Part shown: positions 1 through 6,256 of the stretch, one piece after another
How positions within the stretch are numbered: position 1 is the first letter of the stretch
Layout of the letters: the number at the start of each line of letters is the position of its first letter
Origin: JBKEDC01 sp047974225
Lineage (GTDB): Bacteria; Bacteroidota; Bacteroidia; Bacteroidales; Prolixibacteraceae
DNA length: 20,837 bases
NCBI GenBank assembly: GCA_047974225.1
Contig: JBKECD010000049.1
Span: 1-20,837 of the forward strand
Reading direction: 5' to 3'
The notes under the pieces: model-generated
The model's input: the letters and a program-made list of their open reading frames with translations, nothing else
Told to the model about the DNA's origin: nothing
Database searches by the model: none
Translations under genes and position numbers: made by a program

Positions 1-1
1 A

Positions 2-166
2 GAAGTGGATTTTGTGGAAGTGAATGCCGACAAGATCACAGGCTATGAGTTTAAATGGAATAAAAAGAAAACGACAAGCTTGCCCAAAACCTTCGTTGAA
101 GCATATCAAGCCGAAAGCAGGATTATCGACAGAGAAAATTTTAGAGAGTTTGTATTTATGGATTAA
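2..166 (+). CDS. C-terminal fragment of a DUF4143-type AAA ATPase (5' end outside the window)
   Basis: The window opens inside a reading frame that runs 54 codons to TAA at 164-166. The readable tail, EVDFVEVNADKITGYEFKWN followed by a KKK-rich stretch and KTFVEAY, matches from memory the end of the DUF4143 domain of Bacteroidota AAA_14/DUF4143 ATP-binding proteins. There a D(Y/F)(I/V)E...YEFKW strand resembles a restriction-endonuclease-like fold. The ATPase half (Walker A/B) lies upstream and cannot be checked, so nucleotide binding is inferred. These proteins are common in accessory DNA and their role is poorly known. The 44 bases after the stop hold no gene. An ATP-grasp gene follows on the same strand. 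Confidence 0.7.
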   Translation, partial: EVDFVEVNADKITGYEFKWNKKKTTSLPKTFVEAYQAESRIIDRENFREFVFMD

Positions 167-210
167 ATGATAATGGATAGGAGGTTATCATTGTTGAAAA
201 AGAATAAAGA

Positions 211-1215
211 ATGACTACATCAAACTACCACTTCACCCCACTCGAGGGCTATGAAAACTTTGAAGCCACCACACAAATAATCATCAGAGAACTCCTGCGG
301 CGAGGACTCGAATTTGAAATCCTCGATGGCGATAATAACCTCATCGTTGTGCATCATCAGGGCAAGGAATATCCCATCTTCGAGGGCACGATCTCTGCTG
401 CCAATAGCCTTATAGCTTATTGGATTTCTAATGATAAATGGATGACTCGCCAGTTTCTCCAACGTGCCGACGTGCGCCAAGCTAAAGGCATCTTGCTTCA
501 AAAAGGCAAAGAAAGTATCTTTGAAATTGAAAAGCTCGCCTTTCCCCTTGTAGTGAAGCCGGCCGACACCGACCATGGTATTGCCGTGGCTGCCGACATT
601 CGCACCTTCGAGGAGCTGCAAGCAGCCATCACCGCTGCCTTTCAGCATTCCAATCGGGTCATTGTGGAGGAGTTCTTTGGGGGACAAGAATATCGCTTCC
701 TAGTCATTGGCGGCGAAGTGCGAGCCATCGCCTATCGCGAGCCTGCCAATGTGGTGGGTGATGGGGAATCACGAATCGAGGAACTCATTGAGGCGAAGAA
801 CATCGGGCGTGGCGAGGACTATCGCCATCCACTCTTAAAGATTAAGGTCGATGAGGAAGTGAAGCGACATTTATCTAATCAACAAATGAGCCTAATCAGC
901 GTGCCCAAGAAAGGGCAAAAGGTCTATCTCCGCAGCAACTCCAACCTCAGCACCGGTGGCGACAGCATCGATGTAACGGACACCATGCCCGACTATTACA
1001 AAGAAGTCGCCAAGCGTGCAGCAGCCGCAGCCAACTTGCAAATTGCCGGCATCGACATGATTATCGACGACCTTCAAGCCACGCCATCCGCAGCACATTA
1101 TATCGTGATTGAACTCAACGCCCCCGCCATGCTCTCTATGCACGATTATCCTTATATCGGAGAAAACCGCGAAGTGGAGAAATATGTGGTGGATGTGATA
1201 TTGGGTGCAAAGTAG
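211..1215 (+). CDS. Stand-alone ATP-grasp ligase resembling the glutathione-synthetase half of GshF/GshAB
   Basis: A 334-residue protein that is almost entirely an ATP-grasp fold. VVKPADTDHGIAV (about 114-126, K116 as the ATP-contacting lysine), the VEEFFGGQEYRF block (152-163), REPANVVGDGESRIEEL (176-192), YLRSNSNLSTGGDSIDVTD (239-257) and the metal-ligand strand GIDMII...IELN (280-303) follow the order and wording of the C-terminal half of bifunctional GshF. The N-terminal glutamate-cysteine ligase half is absent, and the upstream gene is an unrelated ATPase. It probably joins an amino group to an acyl-phosphate, plausibly adding glycine to gamma-Glu-Cys, but the substrate is inferred. Cyanophycin-synthetase-like ligases share the fold. 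The last codons and stop lie inside a 26-bp sequence repeated at 1688-1713. A weak promoter-like TATCATTG sits at 186-193. Confidence 0.85.
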   Translation: MTTSNYHFTPLEGYENFEATTQIIIRELLRRGLEFEILDGDNNLIVVHHQGKEYPIFEGTISAANSLIAYWISNDKWMTRQFLQRADVRQAKGILLQKGKESIFEIEKLAFPLVVKPADTDHGIAVAADIRTFEELQAAITAAFQHSNRVIVEEFFGGQEYRFLVIGGEVRAIAYREPANVVGDGESRIEELIEAKNIGRGEDYRHPLLKIKVDEEVKRHLSNQQMSLISVPKKGQKVYLRSNSNLSTGGDSIDVTDTMPDYYKEVAKRAAAAANLQIAGIDMIIDDLQATPSAAHYIVIELNAPAMLSMHDYPYIGENREVEKYVVDVILGAK

Positions 1216-1216
1216 A
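1191..1216. repeat. 26-bp direct repeat, copy 1 (overlaps the 3' end of the ATP-grasp gene)
   Basis: This 26-bp stretch encodes the last codons and the TAG stop of the ATP-grasp gene. It recurs at 1688-1713 with one mismatch (T versus C at its sixth base). The two copies bracket the RhuM remnant. The core GATATTGGGTGCAAAGTAGA recurs in diverged form at 2047-2068. Confidence 0.9.
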
Positions 1217-1234
1217 ATGTTTTTTGTAATTTTG
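1200..1234 (+). promoter_or_regulatory. Bacteroidota-type promoter upstream of the RhuM remnant
   Basis: TAATTTTG at 1227-1234 matches the -7 consensus TAnnTTTG of the Bacteroidota primary sigma factor. ATTG at 1200-1203 is a one-mismatch -33 TTTG, with a 23-base spacer (19-21 is usual). The layout is the same as the promoter at 2051-2085, including the GCAAAGTAGAA in the spacer. The upstream half overlaps the end of the ATP-grasp gene. Confidence 0.55.
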
Positions 1235-1275
1235 GAGCATGAAAAAGGAAACTAGGACAGCAAAATAATTAGATA

Positions 1276-1676
1276 ATGGATAAAGGAGAAGTCGTTATAT
1301 ACCAAAGTCAGAACGGGGATATAAAGGTTGACGTTCAGTTTTTTGAAGAAACTGTTTGGTTGACACAAGAACAAATGTCGCAACTGTTCGGTAAGGCAAA
1401 ATCGACAATCAACGAACACATTAAAAATATCTATACCGAGGGAGAGCTTGAAAAAGCTAGCACCTTACAGAAATTCGGAAATTCCGAATTTCAGCAAAAA
1501 GCCCCTAATATTCAGCTAAACGGTAGGGAACTACTCACCCATGCAGGAAGAATAAGCCATCAACAGGCATTAAATAAATCTACTGAAGAATATCAAAGAT
1601 ACAAAGAACAGCAAAAGCAGATTGAAAAAATAGCCTGAAAGAGCTGGAACAAGACATCACGAGACTTAATAGATAG
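1276..1676 (+). pseudogene. Decayed RhuM-family gene (internal deletion plus frameshift)
   Basis: The frame opens at ATG 1276 with GEVVIYQSQNGDIKVDVQFF, then ETVWLTQEQMSQLFGKAKST and INEHIKNIYTEGELEKASTL. This is the N-terminus of the RhuM ('virulence RhuM') family, often linked to mobile DNA and toxin-antitoxin-like loci. After FGNSEFQQKAPN (around residue 77) the family's central region is missing, and the text jumps to LNGRELLTHAGRISHQQALN, typical of the C-terminus. The first frame stops at 1636-1638, 120 codons long, against the roughly 300 or more I recall for the family. One extra A in the A-run at 1625-1630 would restore NSLKELEQDITRLNR and a stop at 1674-1676. Two independent lesions argue for a pseudogene. 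A short product could still be made from the promoter at 1227. Confidence 0.8.
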
Positions 1677-1687
1677 ATTCTTTCGAG

Positions 1688-1713
1688 GGATGCGATATTG
1701 GGTGCAAAGTAGA
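1688..1713. repeat. 26-bp direct repeat, copy 2
   Basis: Matches 1191-1216 at 25 of 26 positions, 497 bp downstream and in the same orientation. The sequence after it (T-rich, then CTTTTTG) only loosely resembles the promoter tail that follows copy 1, and no gene starts nearby. Confidence 0.9.
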
Positions 1714-1768
1714 GTAACATGCGATTTTTTTCTTGCTTTTTGCGCCTAAAATGTCGCAATAAATACAA

Positions 1769-1992
1769 TTTAGCAAACTAAATTGGCGATATAGAAATAA
1801 ATATACCCAATTTAGCACGCTTAATTCAGCTCCTGAAAAAAGTTATGCTCCGTTAAGTGCGCTTAATTCGTGTCATGAAAATAATTATGACTGATTAAGT
1901 GTGCTTAATTCATCGTGGAGGAAAAATTGCAGCTCGTTAAGTGCGCTTAATTCATTAGGCGAAAATTAATGAACCTCGTTAAGCGAGCATAA
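1769..1992. repeat. 42-bp-period array of six 14-bp dyad elements (array 1)
   Basis: Dyads start at 1769, 1811, 1853, 1895, 1937 and 1979, exactly 42 bp apart. The type element is TTAAGTGCGCTTAA (TTAAG, centre TGCG, CTTAA). The first (TTTAGCAAACTAAA) and last (TTAAGCGAGCATAA) are degenerate but in register. The 28-bp spacers share little sequence beyond a leading TTC in four of five, yet three carry clear inverted repeats of their own: TTGG/CCAA with ATAT/ATAT (1783-1810), GTCAT/ATGAC (1872-1891) and TTCATTA/TAATGAA (1951-1973). No cas genes, no coding sense, and 117 bp separate its end from the next start codon. Confidence 0.9.
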
Positions 1993-2050
1993 TGATAAAG
2001 GTGATTGAACGCTAAAAAAATAGCTTGGAGAAAGATATGTTAGATTGATA

Positions 2051-2085
2051 TTTGGGCGCAAAGTAGAAAGAATTTTGTACTTTTG
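2051..2085 (+). promoter_or_regulatory. Bacteroidota-type promoter of the MG2-like protein gene
   Basis: TTTG at 2051-2054 (-33) and TACTTTTG at 2078-2085 (-7, TAnnTTTG) with a 23-base spacer. Transcription should begin near 2090, giving a leader of about 20 bases before ATG 2110. The block 2047-2095 resembles 1197-1245, so the two promoters look like diverged copies. Confidence 0.7.
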
Positions 2086-2109
2086 AAGCATAAAACTAAA
2101 TTCTAAACC

Positions 2110-4776
2110 ATGGAGTCTTCAAACCATTTTCACAGCCGAAAGATTTGTCTTTTAGTTCTGACTATATTCTTGCCCTTTTTCAACTCCTTTGCGCAGCAAG
2201 CCTCCAGCAAAAATCTGGAAAACTTTGTCAAGCGAGCCGATAAATTCCAAACCAACAATCCCCAAGAGAAAGTCTATTTGCACTTCGACAACACAGGCTA
2301 TTATCAAGGCGACACGATTTGGTTTAAAGCCTATGTGGTGTCGGCGGAAAATAATCACGCCACGAGTTTGAGCCGAGTGCTGCATGTCGAACTCCTCACG
2401 CCCGAGGGCGAGGTGCAGGAAGACAAGATGCTCCAGATTCAGAAGAACGGTTGCGACGGTTATTTTGCGCTGAGCAAAGCCTATCGCAGCGGATTTTATG
2501 AAGTGAGAGCCTACACCCGAGCGATGCTCAACTTTGGTGAAGCTTGTGTCTTTTCTCGCACTTTCCCAATTTATGAAGCTCCCGAGTCGGAGGGCGCCTA
2601 CTATGAGCGGCAGATTAGCGAGAAGATTTCACGAGCAGAAAATAAGCGAGAAAAGTCGAAAGATGCCGACAAAATCAACATGAGTTTTTATCCCGAAGGG
2701 GGAAATGCCGTGATGGGCGTCCCCTCGAAGGTGGGATTTAAAGTTACCGATAAAGACGGTCGCAACATCTCGGCCTATGGGCGAGTGCTCAATGAAAACA
2801 ACGATGAGGTGGCACGCTTCAACACCACCACGCAAGGCATGGGCTGTTTTGTGCTGATTCCCGACCAATTGAAATATGCCGTGAAGCTCAGCTATGGCGG
2901 ACGAGATTACGACTTTACTCTCGACAAGATTTCCGAACAGGGCTATTCCATTGATGTGAACAATCTGATGAAAGACCGCATGCTGGTGCAGTTTCAGAAG
3001 TCGCAAGGATTGCCCACCGACACGGTCGGCTTTGTGCTGTCTTGCCGAGGCAAGCAGCTTCAATTCGAGGAGCTCATCTTGAACGATGCTCCGCATCCGA
3101 TGTATATCCAGAAAAAAGATTTGCCTCTTGGGGTTATTCAGCTCACGCTTTTCGATAAAAACGGAAATATCTTGGTCGAACGACTCGTGTTTAATAGCAC
3201 CCGACAAGACTATGGGCATATCCAAGCGGGAAAAACAGCAGAGTCCTATGAGCCGCTCTCTTTGGTTGAAATGGATTTTGCGGTGAGCGATGCTTCGGGC
3301 GAACCCCTCAAGACAAGCTTTTCGCTTGCCATCAGAGATAAAGGCACCGAGGTGCAAACGAGCTATGCCGATAATGTGCTGACCGACCTGCTGCTGTCCT
3401 CGGAATTGAAGGGATACATTGAAAATCCGATGCAGTATTTTGTGAATGAGGATGTCGAAACACTCTCGAAACTTGATTTGCTGATGATGGTGCAAGGATG
3501 GCGAAGATATAATTGGCAGGCAATGGCAGGGGCTATTCCTTTTGAGGTGAAGCATTATGCCGAAGAGGGATTGCCCATCATGGGCAAGGTGCTCAATGGC
3601 TCGGGGAAAAAGGTGAGGGAGAAAGCTGAACTAACGTTTTGGCTGACGCACGACGGCAAAAAGGTCTTCGGAAGCACTCCCGTGGATGAAGATGGCGGCT
3701 TTAGCTTTGTGCTCTCGGAAGACGACCCCTTGTTTGGCGAATGCTTGCTCAGCTTGCAGGTAACTGAGGGCGGGAAACGTAAAACCAGTTTGATTACTTT
3801 AGACCGCTGGTTTTCGCCTCAGCCCAAAGTTTATACCGTTTACGACACGCAGGTGAAAGAGGAATTTGCTATTGCCGAGGAGAATATCCCCCAGCGGTCA
3901 ATCGACCAAGTGCAGCTCTTGGCGGGGATCACGGTGCAGCAGAAGAAACGCAGGTCAGTCCCTTTTGGTCCTGACATTACCTATGATGTGAAGAGGGATA
4001 TCAACAAAGTAGCTGACCAAGGCACGTGGTATCCTGCCACGATCGAGGAATATCTGCTCGACCGAGGGTTTGGCATGTTTGTCGATATGATGACTTGCCA
4101 AATGGGGCTCGCCCCCGAAACGGTGGAAGGGGCTGAGGGATTTGTCGATGATGCCGCCGATGCGGTTACTGCCGCCGCTGCCGCCGCCGCCGATGCTGCG
4201 GCTATGGCTCAAAGCACCGCAATGGATGATATGCCCGACTTGATGGAGGGCATAGATAATTATATTGATAGCATCTGTTTCCTCGGGCGACCCGTTTTCA
4301 TCGGCATTTGTCCCGAGAGTGTGCCCGATAGCATCAACCGTTGGGAAGACATGCTGACCGAAGACATTGAAAAGGTGTCGAAGATTGATGTCTATTACAC
4401 CACCGACTACCCATGGCTGCAAGCTGCTCGTGCCGGCTCAGTGAGGTTTCGCACCCACATGGACGGCAACGCCGTCTTTGTGCGCTTGAGCATGTATGAG
4501 GGCGCCGCCCTCAGCAATGGATACACCAAAGGGGTGCGCTACACTCCTTATTATGGCTATGCTCAATCGGCAGAGTTTTATCATGTGGATAATCGGGAAA
4601 AGCAGTTGAAGGGGGGAACGGACTATCGTCGGACGCTTTATTGGAATCCGAATGTGCAGACCGATAAAGACGGCAAAGCGCAGGTGAGCTTCTATAATAA
4701 TAGCACTTGCTTGCGGATGACCGTCAGTGCCGAGGGTGTCAGCGCCGAGGGCGAGCCGATATTGTTGGTGGAGTAA
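2110..4776 (+). CDS. Large exported MG2/alpha-2-macroglobulin-like surface protein
   Basis: 888 residues starting with a signal peptide (basic stretch to about residue 11, then ICLLVLTIFLPFFNSFAQQ). The block NPQEKVYLHFDNTGYYQGDT and IWFKAYVVSAENN (about 50-80), then LSRVLHVELLTPEGEVQ, GYFALSKAYRSGFYEVRAYT and FSRTFPIYEAP, is the signature of a widespread Bacteroidota family with macroglobulin MG2-like beta domains. The end, DYRRTLYWNPNVQTDKDGKA and SFYNNSTCLRMTVSAEG, is also typical. These proteins are periplasmic or surface exposed. Some carry a TonB-plug-like domain, which I cannot identify here, and their function is unknown. An Ala-rich insert (AVTAAAAAAADAAAM, coded at about 4159-4209 by GCC/GCT/GCG codons) interrupts the C-terminal third. 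The gene has its own promoter and ends in the hairpin at 4777-4828. Confidence 0.8.
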   Translation: MESSNHFHSRKICLLVLTIFLPFFNSFAQQASSKNLENFVKRADKFQTNNPQEKVYLHFDNTGYYQGDTIWFKAYVVSAENNHATSLSRVLHVELLTPEGEVQEDKMLQIQKNGCDGYFALSKAYRSGFYEVRAYTRAMLNFGEACVFSRTFPIYEAPESEGAYYERQISEKISRAENKREKSKDADKINMSFYPEGGNAVMGVPSKVGFKVTDKDGRNISAYGRVLNENNDEVARFNTTTQGMGCFVLIPDQLKYAVKLSYGGRDYDFTLDKISEQGYSIDVNNLMKDRMLVQFQKSQGLPTDTVGFVLSCRGKQLQFEELILNDAPHPMYIQKKDLPLGVIQLTLFDKNGNILVERLVFNSTRQDYGHIQAGKTAESYEPLSLVEMDFAVSDASGEPLKTSFSLAIRDKGTEVQTSYADNVLTDLLLSSELKGYIENPMQYFVNEDVETLSKLDLLMMVQGWRRYNWQAMAGAIPFEVKHYAEEGLPIMGKVLNGSGKKVREKAELTFWLTHDGKKVFGSTPVDEDGGFSFVLSEDDPLFGECLLSLQVTEGGKRKTSLITLDRWFSPQPKVYTVYDTQVKEEFAIAEENIPQRSIDQVQLLAGITVQQKKRRSVPFGPDITYDVKRDINKVADQGTWYPATIEEYLLDRGFGMFVDMMTCQMGLAPETVEGAEGFVDDAADAVTAAAAAAADAAAMAQSTAMDDMPDLMEGIDNYIDSICFLGRPVFIGICPESVPDSINRWEDMLTEDIEKVSKIDVYYTTDYPWLQAARAGSVRFRTHMDGNAVFVRLSMYEGAALSNGYTKGVRYTPYYGYAQSAEFYHVDNREKQLKGGTDYRRTLYWNPNVQTDKDGKAQVSFYNNSTCLRMTVSAEGVSAEGEPILLVE

Positions 4777-4828
4777 AAAAAGATAAAGCCCTAAGTCGAT
4801 TGAAATCGACTTAGGGCTTTATCTTTTT
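4777..4828. terminator. Bidirectional intrinsic terminator, perfect 24-bp stem
   Basis: Arms 4777-4800 and 4805-4828 are perfectly complementary around a TGAA tetraloop. The outer stem is five A:T pairs, so either strand gives a hairpin ending in a U tract. It starts at the base after the stop codon of the rightward gene and lies 12 bp from the stop of the leftward M16 gene, so it can end both transcripts. Confidence 0.93.
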
Positions 4829-4840
4829 GGCGTGTTTTTG

Positions 4841-6250
4841 TTATTTCACAACCTTGCCATAATAGTCATATTCTTTCACAGCCTCGCCAGCGAGCCTTTC
4901 AATCAATGGACGAGTGATTGACACATCGCCCACCGCCACAAATAGTGCTTTCTTCGGAGTGAGATATTTCTTCGCCACTCGCTGCACATCTTCAGCCGAC
5001 ACGGCTTCGAGGCGACTCATATAAGTTTCATAGTAATCCGCTGGCAGTCCATACTTGTCAATATTATAGGCATAGTTGGCAATTGTTGAGGAGCTTTCCA
5101 AGCTTCGTCCAAATGCACCTGCCATTTTGTTTTTCACCAGTTGCAACTGTTCGGCATCAATATCTTCTTGCGAAAGGCTGAGCATTTCTTTGCTGATTTC
5201 CACAAAAGCGCTATCAGTGGCACTAACACGCACATTGGCAGAGGCGTTGAATGAACCATAATATCGCCCCGGATAGGCAGAAGAGTAAGCTCCGTAAGTC
5301 CATGCTTTATCTTCACGCAGGTTCATAAAAAGCTTGCCACTTGAGCCTCCGCCGAGAATCTGGTTCATCACCGACACCGCCATCACATCGTCATCGCCAT
5401 AGTTGAGGTCGAGGGGATATGACACGCTAATGGTCGATTGAGTGGACGCAGCTTTGTTGGCAAGCGCATAGACTGGCTGAGTTCTTTTCGTCGGGGTGGG
5501 GATTTGGTGTGAAGGCACTGTTGCCGATTGCCATCGACCAAATCTTTTCTTAGCCATTTTCTTGGCTTCTTTCACCGAGATATCGCCCACAATAATCAGA
5601 TAAGCCACATTGGGGCGAATATAATCTCGGTGATAATTCACTAAGTCTTCACGAGCGATGTTGTTGATAGTTTCTTCGGAAACAATTTCGCCCCATGCCG
5701 TCTCGGTTCCATAGAGCAAGGCACTTTGCACATTACTCGACAGCTCGCCCATGTCATCCTTATTCGATTTCAGCCCGAGGAGCGATTGATTTTTCGCCTT
5801 GTCGATTTCCTCTTGAGGATAAGAGGGGTTGAATGCCACATCACACATCAAGTCGAGCAATTTCTCCTCATGTTTCTTCAATCCATTCACTCCGATGCTT
5901 GCCGCACTGGTGTATAGTCCTCCTGCCACGAAATCTATTTCATCGTCGATTTGCATTTTGCTTCGCGAGGCGGTTCCTGCTTTCATCAGGCGACCAGCCA
6001 TCTGTGTATATCCAGCCTTATCGCCCTCATAAATAGGGTCGATATCGAAGCGAAGAGTGTAGGACACCGTGGGGAACTTGTGGTTTTCCACCACAATGAC
6101 TTTCAGTCCGTTTTTCAATTCAAACTTGGTTGATTTTCCAAAGTCGAGCTTTGTAGCTTCGCCAGCACTAGGCACAATCGAGCGGTCGAGCTGCGCATGA
6201 GCACCCAGTCCCATCAGCAGCATCAATACTATAATATATAACTTTCTCAT
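4841..6250 (-). CDS. Non-catalytic M16 peptidase subunit (R/Y-pair partner)
   Basis: 469 residues with a signal peptide (MRKLYIIVLMLLMGLGAHAQ). Two M16 half-domains follow: FELKNGLKVIVVENHKFP (43-60) opens the first, and an RW linker near 239 precedes the second. Where active M16 enzymes have HxxEH, this protein has QMAGR (83-87), so it cannot bind zinc in the usual way. It does carry NLREDKAWTYGAYSS (310-324), with R312 and Y319 as the R/Y pair that grips substrate in M16B heterodimers. The gene begins 6 bp after the stop of the catalytic gene upstream, which suggests co-expression and probably a periplasmic or outer-membrane-associated heterodimer. The partnership is inferred from adjacency and complementary motifs. 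Confidence 0.9.
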   Translation of the reverse strand: MRKLYIIVLMLLMGLGAHAQLDRSIVPSAGEATKLDFGKSTKFELKNGLKVIVVENHKFPTVSYTLRFDIDPIYEGDKAGYTQMAGRLMKAGTASRSKMQIDDEIDFVAGGLYTSAASIGVNGLKKHEEKLLDLMCDVAFNPSYPQEEIDKAKNQSLLGLKSNKDDMGELSSNVQSALLYGTETAWGEIVSEETINNIAREDLVNYHRDYIRPNVAYLIIVGDISVKEAKKMAKKRFGRWQSATVPSHQIPTPTKRTQPVYALANKAASTQSTISVSYPLDLNYGDDDVMAVSVMNQILGGGSSGKLFMNLREDKAWTYGAYSSAYPGRYYGSFNASANVRVSATDSAFVEISKEMLSLSQEDIDAEQLQLVKNKMAGAFGRSLESSSTIANYAYNIDKYGLPADYYETYMSRLEAVSAEDVQRVAKKYLTPKKALFVAVGDVSITRPLIERLAGEAVKEYDYYGKVVK

Positions 6251-6256
6251 CTGTTT

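Larger units (their letters stand above)
1677..2109. other. 433-bp non-coding interval: direct repeat, 42-bp dyad array, promoter
   Basis: No convincing gene on either strand. From left to right it holds direct-repeat copy 2 (1688-1713) followed by a degenerate promoter-like tail, the six-dyad array (1769-1992), an AT-rich spacer with a short GCTA/TAGC inverted repeat around an A-run (2011-2024), and the promoter of the next gene (2051-2085). Confidence 0.75.

Noticed and set aside
1216..1687. Insertion sequence between the 26-bp direct repeats
   Set aside because: No transposase, no terminal inverted repeats at the inner edges, and 26 bp is long for a transposase target duplication. A decayed site-specific insertion or promoter duplication fits better.
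1769..1992. CRISPR array
   Set aside because: Repeats are 14-17 bp, palindromic and variable, spacers are 25-28 bp with internal inverted repeats, and there are no cas genes. The same holds for 14091-14340, where the spacers are nearly identical.
2629..3555. 308-codon minus-strand ORF opposite the MG2-like gene
   Set aside because: It lies wholly antisense to a gene with strong family signatures, and its translation is rich in His/Ile/Leu with no recognisable domain, as expected of a shadow frame.
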